A stretch of DNA of 64,000 bases. It comes from Salinispora mooreana. GTDB lineage: Bacteria; Actinomycetota; Actinomycetes; Mycobacteriales; Micromonosporaceae. The stretch covers positions 3,183,988 to 3,247,987 of the forward strand of contig NZ_KB900614.1 in NCBI RefSeq assembly GCF_000379065.1, read 5' to 3'. A program made the translations under genes and the position numbers. A model generated the notes under the pieces. It was not told the DNA's origin, made no database searches, and worked only from the letters and a program-made list of their open reading frames with translations. This document shows, piece by piece, positions 20,410 to 29,251 of the stretch (position 1 is its first letter; each line of letters starts with the position of its first letter).

Positions 20410-21399
20410 TCATCGTTCCCCGGCCGTGGGCGGATCCCCGGTTCGAGGCTCCGTCCCTTGTTTGGGTGCCGTCGGCCTGTTCGCACTCGCCTGCTCGGGA
20501 GGTGGGGAACCCTCCTCCCGATCGACCGCCACCTGCTCCGCCGCGAGGTCCACCACCTGTCCCCGGGTGCCGGTGGCCACCAACGCCGCGCCGAAGAGCA
20601 CAAGTTGGTTGAGCAGATAGAGGTAGAGCAGCAGCCCCACCGCGCCCGCCACCACCGTGTACGCCGGGTTTCGCTCGGTCCGCACCACGTAGTGCCGCCC
20701 GATGGTGTTGAGCAGGGTGATACCCACCGCCACCAGCAGCACCGCCGGACGCAGCCGGACCCGGCTGGGCCGCAGCCGAGGTACCACCGCCAGCAGCAGG
20801 GTCGCCAGCACCGCGTTCACGAAGACGCTGAGCACCGCGCTGATCGTGGTGAGCCCGGCCGAGCCGGCACTGCCCAACAACCACCGCAGCAGCGCCTCCA
20901 ACGTGTCCACCGCCGCTACCGAGACGCCGAGTAGCACGAACACCACCAGCAGCACGCCCAGGTCGACCAGCCGACGAACAACAAAGTTGCCGGGTTGTTG
21001 GTCAAGGCCGTACAGCAGCCGCTGGGAGGAGCGGATCGCCTCCACCCAGCCGACCCCGGTGAAGACCAGGATGGTCAGCCCCACCACGCCGACGGCCCCG
21101 CTGCTCTCTGCCACCTGCACCGGGTCAAGGAAGGGCAGGTTCTCCCGGAGGAATCCCGCCGCGGCGGCATTGACCTCGGCGTTGCCCTCCAGGATCGCCC
21201 CGAAGACGGAGTAGGCGACGAGGGCGAGCGCGAAGACCGCAAAGAAGCCGTAGTACGCGATCGCGGCGGCGAGCCGACTGCCGAACTGGCGGTTGTAGAG
21301 CAGGGCCGCCCGCAACCCGTGGTCGAAGGCCGAATAGCGGCGCCGCGCGGTGGTGATCCGCCCGTGGACACCCGCCCGGATACGGCGGAACACGTTCAC
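20410..21399 (-). CDS. YihY/BrkB-family membrane protein
   Basis: A 329-residue integral membrane protein with about six helices, starting with a basic cytoplasmic segment and SRLAAAIAYYGFFAVFALALVAY, the conserved family start. The central FVVRRLVDLGVLL and the RPSVR-like loop RLRPSRVRLRPAVLL also fit. The C-terminal 45 residues are polar and probably cytoplasmic. Once called ribonuclease BN by mistake, the family has no established biochemical role. It is followed eight bases later by a small gene on the same strand. Confidence 0.88.
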   Translation of the reverse strand: MNVFRRIRAGVHGRITTARRRYSAFDHGLRAALLYNRQFGSRLAAAIAYYGFFAVFALALVAYSVFGAILEGNAEVNAAAAGFLRENLPFLDPVQVAESSGAVGVVGLTILVFTGVGWVEAIRSSQRLLYGLDQQPGNFVVRRLVDLGVLLVVFVLLGVSVAAVDTLEALLRWLLGSAGSAGLTTISAVLSVFVNAVLATLLLAVVPRLRPSRVRLRPAVLLVAVGITLLNTIGRHYVVRTERNPAYTVVAGAVGLLLYLYLLNQLVLFGAALVATGTRGQVVDLAAEQVAVDREEGSPPPEQASANRPTAPKQGTEPRTGDPPTAGER

Positions 21400-21516
21400 C
21401 CCGCCATCCTCGCCGACAAGTCACCCACGCGCCGGCATCCGCCGCGGTAAGCCCGGACCGACGCGGACCCCCGGGGAGCGGGGTACGGGTTGCGCCGTCG
21501 GGGGCGGGGCACCGGC

Positions 21517-22104
21517 TCAGCCGCCGAGCCGAAAGTCCCGCCGGGGCTGCCACCGCGTCTGGCCACTATGGGAGAAGAGGGTGAACGCCTCCACCCCGAA
21601 CATCGCCGAGAAGTCGGCCAGGTCCTCGTACGCCTGGTCCAGCGCCTCGGGTGAGACATCCTGCGCCACCGTGACGTGCGGATGGTAGGGAAAACGGGTT
21701 TCCCGGTGCAGCTCCGGAGCCGCCCGGATCGCCGCGGCGAGCAGTTCGCACTCGCTGATCCCGGTCGCCACCGTTACGAAAACCACCTGGGTGACCGGCC
21801 GGAACGTCCCGGTCCCCCGCAGGTGCAGGGTGAACGGGAGGTGCGCGGCGGCGACCGCGGTCAGGTGCCGTTCGACGGCCGGCAGGGCAGCACCTGGGAT
21901 CTCGGTCGGCCCGAGCAGCGTCACGTGCGCCGGGACGGCCTGTTGGTCCCCCGCCGCCATCCGCCGCTGGGTCAGCACATTCCCCCAGGGCTCGGGGATG
22001 TCCACAGCGATGCCGATCTGGATTGTGCCGCCGGCTGCCGACGACCCGTCCCGCAGGTCCACGCCTCGTGCCACCCCTTTGGCCACCGCTTCCACTCCGC
22101 TCAC
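21517..22104 (-). CDS. 2H phosphoesterase (2'-5' RNA ligase-like)
   Basis: A 195-residue protein with the two HxT motifs of the 2H superfamily: H60-V-T62 in AHVTLLG and H143-V-T145 in HPHVTVAQ, spaced as usual for LigT/ThpR relatives. These enzymes hydrolyse or form 2',3'-cyclic or 2'-5' phosphodiester bonds in RNA or nucleotides; the substrate here is unknown. It starts at GTG 22104, 21 bases beyond the trpS stop, so it probably shares the trpS transcript. Confidence 0.85.
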   Translation of the reverse strand: MSGVEAVAKGVARGVDLRDGSSAAGGTIQIGIAVDIPEPWGNVLTQRRMAAGDQQAVPAHVTLLGPTEIPGAALPAVERHLTAVAAAHLPFTLHLRGTGTFRPVTQVVFVTVATGISECELLAAAIRAAPELHRETRFPYHPHVTVAQDVSPEALDQAYEDLADFSAMFGVEAFTLFSHSGQTRWQPRRDFRLGG

Positions 22105-22125
22105 CCGCGCACGTCGTGTCGCTGC

Positions 22126-23184
<1,059 letters not shown>

Positions 23185-24225
23185 TCAGGACGGGCCGGCG
23201 GGTCGATCGCGGCCGGACTGGGTGGGGAGCCCCGTCTCCCGTCGCGACTCGGGGAGCCGAGCGGCGGCTACCGTCACCCGAGCCACCCGACGCCCCTCCA
23301 GCGCCAGCACCCGCAGCCGCCAACCCGCCGGTGCCTCCCGCACCGGCTCCACCGGGGCGGCCGGAGCGACGGTCACCGACACCTCGTCGCCGGCCACCGG
23401 CAGCCGGCCCAGCGCGGCCATGACATAGCCACCAACCGTCTCGTACGGTCCGTCTGGCAGGTTCACCCCGGTCCGCTCGGCGAAGTCGGCCAGGTTCAGC
23501 CGGCCGTCAACCGTGGTGGGCAGGCCGGCGGTCGTCGGCTCCGGCGGTGTGTCGTACCCGTCGTGCACTTCGCCGACCAGTTCCTCAATCAGGTCCTCAC
23601 AGGTGACGATGCCGGCGGTCCCCCCGTACTCGTCAACGACCACCGCCAGGTGATGCCCCTCCCGGCGCATCTCGGCCAGGGCCGGGAGCACCCGTTTACT
23701 GCCAGGCAGGCGCTTGACCTCCCGGGCCAGCTCGCCGACCGTGACCCGGGGGTCCTTGTCGGTACGCAGCAGCACGTCGTGTAGGTGCACGAAGCCGACC
23801 ACGTCGTCGTGGGTCCCGTCAACCACCGGGTAGCGGGTGTGCGGCTCGGCCCGGACCACGCGCTCGGCCTGGGCGGTGCTCAGCGCGGTGGAGAGGAAGA
23901 CGACGTCGGTGCGCGGCATCATCACCTCACGTACCAGGCTCGCACCGGTCACGAGGACCTCGTCGATGATCCGCCGCTCCACCGGACCCAGCACGGTCGC
24001 CGCGGCGACCAGGTCGCGTAACTCGTCCTCGCTGATCCGTTCCCGGCCGGCCGCCGGGCTGGTGCCGAGCAGGCCGGTCACCAGCCGGGTGGCGGCGGTA
24101 GCGGTGCGGACCACGACCCGGGCGACCGCCCAGGCCAGCGGGCCGGGTTCGCGCGGGGGTCGTCCCCGCACACTGCGCCGGAGCCTGGGACGACCCGCTT
24201 CCCGCATGAGATGGATGGTAGACAC
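23185..24225 (-). CDS. CBS/CorC_HlyC domain protein lacking most of the DUF21 domain
   Basis: A 346-residue protein with two CBS repeats (EVMMPRTDVVFLSTAL and VVDEYGGTAGIVTCEDLIEELVGEV) and a C-terminal CorC_HlyC domain (VDGRLNLADFAERTGVNLPDGPYETVGGYVMAALGRLP). In the CNNM/hemolysin C family these follow a DUF21 membrane domain of about 180 residues. Here only a remnant resembling its last segment is left (PLAWAVARVVVRTATAATRLV), preceded by about 27 basic residues. No DUF21 coding sequence is found upstream in any minus-strand frame. It may be a 5'-truncated gene at the border of an accessory segment, or a soluble CorC-like variant. The start is uncertain (GTG 24225 or ATG 24207). Confidence 0.82.
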   Translation of the reverse strand: MSTIHLMREAGRPRLRRSVRGRPPREPGPLAWAVARVVVRTATAATRLVTGLLGTSPAAGRERISEDELRDLVAAATVLGPVERRIIDEVLVTGASLVREVMMPRTDVVFLSTALSTAQAERVVRAEPHTRYPVVDGTHDDVVGFVHLHDVLLRTDKDPRVTVGELAREVKRLPGSKRVLPALAEMRREGHHLAVVVDEYGGTAGIVTCEDLIEELVGEVHDGYDTPPEPTTAGLPTTVDGRLNLADFAERTGVNLPDGPYETVGGYVMAALGRLPVAGDEVSVTVAPAAPVEPVREAPAGWRLRVLALEGRRVARVTVAAARLPESRRETGLPTQSGRDRPAGPS

Positions 24226-24401
24226 CCATCGCAGTGGCGGGACAGCACTGCACCGTATTCCATCCTCGGTGTGCTCCGTCAGCCTGGCCCCAGGCAGGTA
24301 CAGCCGGAGCCACCCCCGAAAGTCCAGGTCGTCAACGTGGTTCCCCTCAATAGGACCGGGGCCCGATCACATGGCCGGACCCCGGATGGCGCGTCAGAAA
24401 T

Positions 24402-24797
24402 TCATGCCACCCAAACAGCCTCTTTGGGGGCCCCATACCTTTCGGATACCGTCACTCGACCAGGGTCGATACACATGTATGTCCGCATCGGCAAGTCCCA
24501 CATGTTCACCAACAGCCCAGCCCGCCACGCCGCATCGGCCAACAACGGGTCCAGCCTGTAATCGCACTCGACCGTCATCGGCAAAGTTTGTGCTGGATTC
24601 CGCATCTCCGCACTGAACCTGTCATCAATAAGCGCGACCAAAGCGACCGCAAACCGGTCGGCCTGCGCACGGCTAAAGTGTCTCCGCAACATCGTTGCGG
24701 AAACTGTTACGCCATCGTCCGTGCCGCTGGTGAGCTTATCGGCCCACCACTGGGCGGCGGCGGTGGCCTCGGGACTCGGGACAATAGAGGGCGTCAT
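24402..24797 (-). CDS. Hypothetical accessory protein, 131 aa
   Basis: A soluble protein with no recognised domain. Notable segments are LRRHFSRAQADRFAVALVALI near the middle and CDYRLDPLLADAAWRAGL in the C-terminal half. Its ATG overlaps the stop of the preceding 151-residue gene by four bases (ATGA), making it the last gene of a three-gene translationally coupled operon with a methyltransferase. Codon use looks genuine. Function unknown. Confidence 0.65.
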   Translation of the reverse strand: MTPSIVPSPEATAAAQWWADKLTSGTDDGVTVSATMLRRHFSRAQADRFAVALVALIDDRFSAEMRNPAQTLPMTVECDYRLDPLLADAAWRAGLLVNMWDLPMRTYMCIDPGRVTVSERYGAPKEAVWVA

Positions 24798-25249
24798 GGT
24801 GTGACTCGGGAGCGCAGCAGCCAGCCGAGGCTGTCAAACACCCCGTCCGGTTGGTATGGCCGCCAATGAGCCTGTGCCGGTGGCACCACCCAGCCGACCG
24901 TCAGCCCATCAGGGGTGCGCCCTGGCGGTGCCGGCACCCAGTCTTCCGGCCCGTGGTGAAGCCGCCCGCCGTCCCGGGCGACGTGGTCAGGATCTAGAAA
25001 GCCCGAGGCGAATACGAACATCCACCGCATCCGGTCTCCAGGGCCCAGCAGCATTGACCACCACGGCGGGCGGATGGTGGCGGTAGGTACGCGGGTGAGC
25101 AGCCGGTGGTGGATTGTCGCCCCGATCGGCGAGGCAATCTCCAATATGTCGAACTGCGATGCCCGCAACACAACCCCCCTGGGGCGCGGTTGTGCTGGCC
25201 AGCCGTGAGCGGTGTACTCGGCAATAGCACGAGCCGCCCTGGCGGTCAT
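24794..25249 (-). CDS. Hypothetical accessory protein, 151 aa
   Basis: A tryptophan- and proline-rich protein. The start (RAIAEYTAHGWPAQPRPRGVVLR) faintly recalls the first helix of bifunctional primase-polymerase domains, but no catalytic acidic motif follows, so I do not assign that family. The C-terminal half has WVPAPPGRTPDGLTVGWVVPP and SLGWLLRSR. It overlaps both neighbours by four bases, at 25246-25249 with the methyltransferase and 24794-24797 with the 131-residue gene. Function unknown. Confidence 0.65.
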   Translation of the reverse strand: MTARAARAIAEYTAHGWPAQPRPRGVVLRASQFDILEIASPIGATIHHRLLTRVPTATIRPPWWSMLLGPGDRMRWMFVFASGFLDPDHVARDGGRLHHGPEDWVPAPPGRTPDGLTVGWVVPPAQAHWRPYQPDGVFDSLGWLLRSRVTP

Positions 25250-26052
25250 CGTGCGCCCACCGGGACCCGGCTGACCGCCAGCAGGTTAGCGCTAGCGTGG
25301 ATCAGCTCGGGACAGCGGTCACCCATCCGGGCACCTTGTAGTGCGGAGCTGAACATACGCTCTCCGTCATCCAGCTTGTGTCGGTCAACCGCGACCGCCA
25401 ACCATCCACCGGGCCCGCCGACCCCGTGCACGTTGACCACCTCCAACCCCGCCCCGGTCAGCTCACTAGTTAGCTCCGGGACAGAATGGAAATAGGTCGT
25501 TGCCGGCCATCGATCGTTACGGCTACTCCAACCCTGCTTTTGGATATCCTCGACAATAGCCCGACGCTCGATGAGCTGCCCGGCGATGGCCGCGCCGAGC
25601 AGGTTGGCGTGTCGTCCCAGTGCCACCACCGCCACTATGCCTCCAGGGCGGGTCACCCTTACCGCTTCGGCCAACGCCACCCGCCGGTCTTGCGGGTCGG
25701 TCAGGTGATACAGGGGCCCAGCCAGGAGTGCGGCATCAAACTCGCTCGCATCCCAGGGCAGGCTTCGGGCATCCCCGACAACCGCCGATACGCCCTCCCT
25801 ACGAGCTTGCTCAACGTGGAGGGCCACCGGGTCGAGCAGCTCGACCGAGTATCCCCGGCCCTTCATCCATGCTGCGTGCGCGCCCGGCCCGCCCCCAATG
25901 TCGGCGACCCGACAGGGTGCCGACGGCAGGTAGCGAACCAGCAGCTCACGCAACCGGACTGACTCCAGCCGGCCCCGGATGGTTGCCCGTAGGCGGCCTC
26001 CCTCGTCATAGCTGTGCACGTAGTGATCGATCAGGTTCTGACTATCGCTCAC
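25246..26052 (-). CDS. Class I SAM-dependent methyltransferase
   Basis: A 268-residue protein with the Rossmann SAM-binding motif VADIGGGPGAHA at residues 49-60, the acidic end of strand 2 in VELLDP, motif II-like GDARSLPWDASEFDAALLAGPLYHL, and RVTRPGGIVAVVALG. The methyl acceptor cannot be told. GTG 26052 has GGAGG four to five bases upstream. It is the first gene of an operon with two unknown proteins joined by ATGA overlaps. A 7-bp inverted repeat lies 34 bases upstream of the start. It belongs to the accessory segment that begins beyond the truncated CBS gene. Confidence 0.85.
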   Translation of the reverse strand: MSDSQNLIDHYVHSYDEGGRLRATIRGRLESVRLRELLVRYLPSAPCRVADIGGGPGAHAAWMKGRGYSVELLDPVALHVEQARREGVSAVVGDARSLPWDASEFDAALLAGPLYHLTDPQDRRVALAEAVRVTRPGGIVAVVALGRHANLLGAAIAGQLIERRAIVEDIQKQGWSSRNDRWPATTYFHSVPELTSELTGAGLEVVNVHGVGGPGGWLAVAVDRHKLDDGERMFSSALQGARMGDRCPELIHASANLLAVSRVPVGAR

Positions 26053-26085
26053 GAGTCCTCCACATTGACGAAAAGTTCCCGCTTC

Positions 26086-26109
26086 CGGACCGCTTTACAG
26101 TTCGGTCCG
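26086..26109. promoter_or_regulatory. Inverted repeat upstream of methyltransferase operon
   Basis: CGGACCG (26086-26092) and CGGTCCG (26103-26109) are perfectly complementary across ten bases. The pair lies 34-57 bases upstream of the methyltransferase GTG, where a regulator site or 5'-leader hairpin could act. No regulator is known. Confidence 0.35.
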
Positions 26110-26272
26110 TCCAACTCGTAGCCCTCCAGCCACGGCCACCCGGGATAGGTAGGCCGAATCAAGAACCCGGATCACTCGAACCATGATCGGGCGAACGAAC
26201 TGTGGAAAGGCACAGCGGTCAAGGCGGATTGCGTCCCCCGGCCACAGCCCGTGGCTGCTGTTAGAGGACCGG

Positions 26273-26464
26273 TCACCTCAACTGCCCGATCACCACAGCA
26301 GCAACAACGATCACTATCACCAGCACTGCCGTCAGCCGTTGCCTGGTTGTCGGCGGATCGGGCTCCCTCGGCACCACCGGAACTCCCTCGCCATCTGGCA
26401 ACGGAGGCGATCCATGAGGATCACGGTTGCGGTGTAGCGGAGATCTACTGTCGGCTGCCATCAC
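26273..26464 (-). CDS. Small single-pass membrane protein, 63 aa
   Basis: A charged, proline-rich N-terminal part (HRNRDPHGSPPLPDGEGVP) is followed by a single C-terminal membrane helix (LTAVLVIVIVVAAVVIGQLR). The arrangement suggests a tail-anchored small protein. The GTG at 26464 overlaps the stop of the upstream gene by four bases (GTGA); an ATG directly follows at 26461. It is probably the second gene of a two-gene unit. No family is recognised. Confidence 0.55.
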   Translation of the reverse strand: MMAADSRSPLHRNRDPHGSPPLPDGEGVPVVPREPDPPTTRQRLTAVLVIVIVVAAVVIGQLR

Positions 26465-26787
26465 AGCCTGCGCAGACCGGCAAGCACAGCCTGCAAAACC
26501 GCTAGGTCCGGAGGGCTGGCGCGTACAGCTCGCAAAGCGGCCCCTACGTCCAGAGGGTCAGCGGAGTCCTCCGGAGCGGGGGTGTGGTACACCCGCGCTC
26601 GCCCGATGGCGAGCGAACTCTGTTGGCAAAGATCGGTTGCAACGGGTGTGGGGGTTGGCGGAGCTGCCGCCTCCTGATCTACTCGGTGCCGATCGGCATT
26701 CGCTTGAGTACCCGCAATCACGCCTAGGAGCAGGCCAAAGGTACCCGCCACAGCGGCTACAGAGATCATCATTAGGGTGGCAGGCAT
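26461..26787 (-). CDS. Membrane-anchored hypothetical protein, 108 aa
   Basis: The N-terminus is a membrane helix (MMISVAAVAGTFGLLLGVIAG), which could be a signal anchor. A polar, proline-rich linker (QEAAAPPTPTPVATD) and a C-terminal helical part (ALRAVRASPPDLAVLQAVLAGL) follow. The ATG at 26787 has AGGAG about six bases upstream, which favours it over a longer start at 26889 that would run through a hairpin. It is divergent from the DUF5753 regulator gene and coupled to the 63-residue gene. Function unknown. Confidence 0.6.
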   Translation of the reverse strand: MPATLMMISVAAVAGTFGLLLGVIAGTQANADRHRVDQEAAAPPTPTPVATDLCQQSSLAIGRARVYHTPAPEDSADPLDVGAALRAVRASPPDLAVLQAVLAGLRRL

Positions 26788-26817
26788 AACAGCTCCTGAA
26801 TGTGAATGACCGTTGGA

Positions 26818-26846
26818 AACCGCCCTCACCCCCAGTGAGGGCGGTT
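26818..26846. terminator. Strong hairpin between divergent genes
   Basis: A perfect 12-bp stem: 26818-26829 (AACCGCCCTCAC) pairs with 26835-26846 across a five-base loop. It begins 31 bases upstream of the minus-strand ATG at 26787. It may be a leader hairpin for that gene or an insulator-type terminator at the left edge of the regulator module. No long U-tract follows in either direction. Confidence 0.5.
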
Positions 26847-26944
26847 CTGACAGCGCCTCCGGCGAGTTCGGATACCTCCACCGGCTCACGTCGTCCTATG
26901 AGCACCCTGCCGGAGGGTTGCGGAGCAATAACACCGCGTTGCAC

Positions 26945-26961
26945 GATGTATCCGAGACATC
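26945..26961. promoter_or_regulatory. Dyad upstream of the DUF5753 regulator
   Basis: GATGT (26945-26949) and ACATC (26957-26961) form a short inverted repeat separated by seven bases, ending 26 bases before the regulator ATG. Position and size suit an autoregulatory helix-turn-helix site; this is inference from layout only. Confidence 0.3.
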
Positions 26962-26987
26962 TAGGACGAACACTATGGGGTGACAAA

Positions 26988-27734
26988 ATGAACCGTGTAG
27001 TGCAGATCGCAATGGCCGAGGCAGGCGAAACGGCCGACAGCATCGCCCGTCAGGTGGGGGTCGACCCAAAGACCGTGGCGCGGTGGGTCAGTCAGGACCG
27101 GATTCCTCAGATCAGGCACCGCGCTCAGATTGCCGAGATCCTGAAGCGGGACGTACTAGATCTTTGGCCGGACGCACACCGACGCAAGGAACCTTCGTGG
27201 TTCAAACCGTGGACGGAGCTTGAGCGCGACGCCATCGGGCTACGGTGGTTTGAGTCGGCCGTACTCCCTGGCCTGTTACAGACCGAGGAGTACGCGCGGG
27301 CTGTCCTCGGCGGAGGCCCGCTGGGGGCCGCCGTGGAGAACCACATCGCATCTCGGCTACAACGCCAGAAGGCGGTGTTCGACCGCCCTAAACGGCCGCT
27401 GTCCGTCTTCGTGATCGATGAGGCCGCCCTTCGCCGTGGAGCGGCCGAGATCATGAAGCCCCAGCTCGACCACCTCATCACGATGGCAGAGCAGCCAAAC
27501 ATCATGGTCCATGTGCTGCCCCTCGCCGCCGGTTTGCACCCAGGGCAGGCAGGACCCTTCGTAATCGCCACCCCACCTGAGGGCGGCGACGTGGGTTACG
27601 TTGACGATCAAGCAGCGGGCCGCATCACAAAGGACGTTACGCCGCTCTGGGCTGTCTGGGATATCGTCAGATCGGTGGCGCTTCCGCGTGACCAGACCAT
27701 CGAGTTTTTGAGAGCGCGATCATGGCTGACCTGA
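26988..27734 (+). CDS. XRE-type regulator with DUF5753 (Scr1/WhiJ-like)
   Basis: A 248-residue protein. Residues 1-60 form a helix-turn-helix of the Cro/C1 type (AGETADSIARQVGVDPKTVARWVSQ). The rest is a DUF5753 domain, marked by WFESAVLPGLLQTEEYARAV, HIASRLQRQKAVF, and VLPLAAGLHPGQAGPFVI. The ATG at 26988 has GGGGTGA just upstream and starts right at the helix-turn-helix. A DUF397 gene overlaps its 3' end by 13 bases. Such pairs (WhiJ-like) occur in many copies in actinomycete genomes and have been linked to developmental control; the target of this copy is unknown. Confidence 0.88.
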   Translation: MNRVVQIAMAEAGETADSIARQVGVDPKTVARWVSQDRIPQIRHRAQIAEILKRDVLDLWPDAHRRKEPSWFKPWTELERDAIGLRWFESAVLPGLLQTEEYARAVLGGGPLGAAVENHIASRLQRQKAVFDRPKRPLSVFVIDEAALRRGAAEIMKPQLDHLITMAEQPNIMVHVLPLAAGLHPGQAGPFVIATPPEGGDVGYVDDQAAGRITKDVTPLWAVWDIVRSVALPRDQTIEFLRARSWLT

Positions 27735-27916
27735 CCAGCGCCCGGTGGCGCAAGAGCACCCGCAGCAGCTCCAACGGTGGGGCGTGCGTCGAAGTTGCCG
27801 ACAACCTCCCCGGCATCGTCGGCGTCCGGGACAGCAAGGACCCGACCGGCCCGGCGCTCGTGTTCGGGCCGGAGGCGTGGCGGTCGTTCGTCGCCCAGCT
27901 CCCCGAGCAGCACTGA
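27722..27916 (+). CDS. DUF397 small protein
   Basis: A 64-residue protein with the family pattern ARWRKSTRSSSNGGACVEVA, then GVRDSKDP and a C-terminal FGPEAWRSFVAQL. DUF397 proteins are the usual partners of DUF5753 regulators in actinomycetes and are thought to modulate them, partly like an antitoxin/toxin pair. The start overlaps the regulator gene by 13 bases, so the two are co-translated. A strong hairpin follows 36 bases after the stop. Confidence 0.88.
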   Translation: MADLTSARWRKSTRSSSNGGACVEVADNLPGIVGVRDSKDPTGPALVFGPEAWRSFVAQLPEQH

Positions 27917-27952
27917 CCAACCACAAGGGCAAAACCCTCTAGAAACCCAAAA

Positions 27953-27985
27953 AGCCCCAACCCGGATCTCTTCCGGGTTGGGGCT
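27953..27985. terminator. Strong 13-bp hairpin terminator after DUF397
   Basis: A perfect 13-bp stem (27953-27965 with 27973-27985, AGCCCCAACCCGG and its complement) has a seven-base loop. Five A residues (27949-27953) overlap the left edge, so the classical U-run is on minus-strand transcripts. It would stop antisense reading from the right and may also end the regulator/DUF397 transcript. Confidence 0.75.
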
Positions 27986-28215
27986 CTGCGGTGCTACCGG
28001 TCGTTGCCGGCCGGGGTGGTGGTGTTGGCGTCTGCCGTTGCTGTTGGAGCTGGTGCCAGGAGCGCAACCGCATACCTCATCAGATCGTAGAGAACAACAG
28101 GGTTGTCTTTGAGATACCGAAAATAGCCCACAGGCATCCTTTATTGGGTGCAAGCCGCCGTAGGGTGACCACGGAGGGATCGCTGGCGTGGCGGCCCCGG
28201 CAGGAGGAGATCGAC

Positions 28216-29196
28216 GTGAAACTGCTCGTCACCGGCGGCGCCGGCTTCATCGGCAGCGTGGTGACCCGTCTGCTGCTCGACGCCGGCCACGAGGTGGTCG
28301 TCCTGGACGACCTACGGACCGGGCACCGCGTCGCCGTGGCGCCCGACGCCACCCACGTCGTCGCCCCCCTGGACGACGTGGCGCAGGTGGTAACCCCGCA
28401 GGCGGGCTTCGACGGGGTGCTGCACCTCGCCGCACTGATCGCCGCCGGTGAGTCGATGGTCCGACCAGAGCTGTACTGGCATACCAACGTGGCCGGCTCC
28501 CTCGCCCTGCTCGACGCCGTACGCGTCGCCGGGGTGCCGAGGCTCGTCTTCTCCTCCACCGCCGCCGTCTACGGCAACCCGGTCGAGCTGCCCATCTCGG
28601 AGACGGCGATCACCGCCCCCACCAACACGTACGGGGCCACCAAGCTCACCGTCGACATGGCGCTCACCTCGGCGGCGGCCGGCAACGGGCTGGCTGCCGT
28701 CTCGTTGCGCTACTTCAACGTCGCCGGCGCGCACCTGGATGCCCCGGTGCCCCTCGGGGAACGGCACGACCCGGAGACGCACCTCATCCCCATCGCATTC
28801 GACGTCGCCGCCGGCCGCCGGGAGAAGCTCCAGCTCTTCGGCGACGACTACCCGACCGTTGACGGCACCTGCGTCCGCGACTACATCCATGTCACCGACC
28901 TCGCCCGGGCTCACCTGCTCGCGCTCGACGCCGCGGTCGGCGGACAGCACCGGATCTACAACCTCGGCAGTGGCAGCGGGTTCACCAACCGTCAGGTCGT
29001 CGAGGTGGTCCGCGAGGTCACCGGCTGTCCGGTTCCGGTGGTGGTCGCCCCACGCCGCGTCGGCGACCCCGCCGAGTTGGTCGCCGCCGCCGACCTGGCC
29101 CGCACCGAGCTGGGCTGGACGCCGGCCAAGCCCACCCTGCACGACATCGTCCGCGACGCCTGGACCTTCTACCACGACCTGCCGGAACGGGGGTAA
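28216..29196 (+). CDS. galE: UDP-glucose 4-epimerase
   Basis: A 326-residue short-chain dehydrogenase/reductase that interconverts UDP-glucose and UDP-galactose with bound NAD. The Rossmann motif TGGAGFIG is at residues 6-13, the catalytic serine region is FSSTAAVYG, and Y139-x3-K143 lies in TYGATK. GDDYPTVDGTCVRDYIHVTDLA is diagnostic for GalE. The GTG at 28216 is preceded by GGAGGAGA at ideal spacing. It stands alone, facing cysN across a strong shared terminator, and marks the return to core sequence after the accessory segment. Confidence 0.95.
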   Translation: MKLLVTGGAGFIGSVVTRLLLDAGHEVVVLDDLRTGHRVAVAPDATHVVAPLDDVAQVVTPQAGFDGVLHLAALIAAGESMVRPELYWHTNVAGSLALLDAVRVAGVPRLVFSSTAAVYGNPVELPISETAITAPTNTYGATKLTVDMALTSAAAGNGLAAVSLRYFNVAGAHLDAPVPLGERHDPETHLIPIAFDVAAGRREKLQLFGDDYPTVDGTCVRDYIHVTDLARAHLLALDAAVGGQHRIYNLGSGSGFTNRQVVEVVREVTGCPVPVVVAPRRVGDPAELVAAADLARTELGWTPAKPTLHDIVRDAWTFYHDLPERG

Positions 29197-29206
29197 CCAG
29201 CACGGT

Positions 29207-29242
29207 GCCGGCGGCGTGTGCCGGGGGCACGTCGCCGCCGGC
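29207..29242. terminator. Bidirectional hairpin between galE and cysN
   Basis: GCCGGCGGCG (29207-29216) pairs with CGCCGCCGGC (29233-29242), and inside it GTGCC (29218-29222) pairs with GGCAC (29226-29230) around GGG, giving an almost unbroken 15-bp stem. It fills the 55-base gap between two convergent genes, so it probably ends both transcripts. Confidence 0.75.
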
Positions 29243-29251
29243 CGGGGCGGG

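Noticed and set aside
24794..25249. Primase-polymerase-like domain in the 151-residue protein
   Set aside because: The first helix is faintly similar, but no catalytic acidic motif or further family pattern follows.
27608..28153. 181-codon minus-strand frame opposite DUF397
   Set aside because: It crosses a strong hairpin and is antisense to two well-supported genes; the residues show no protein-like pattern.
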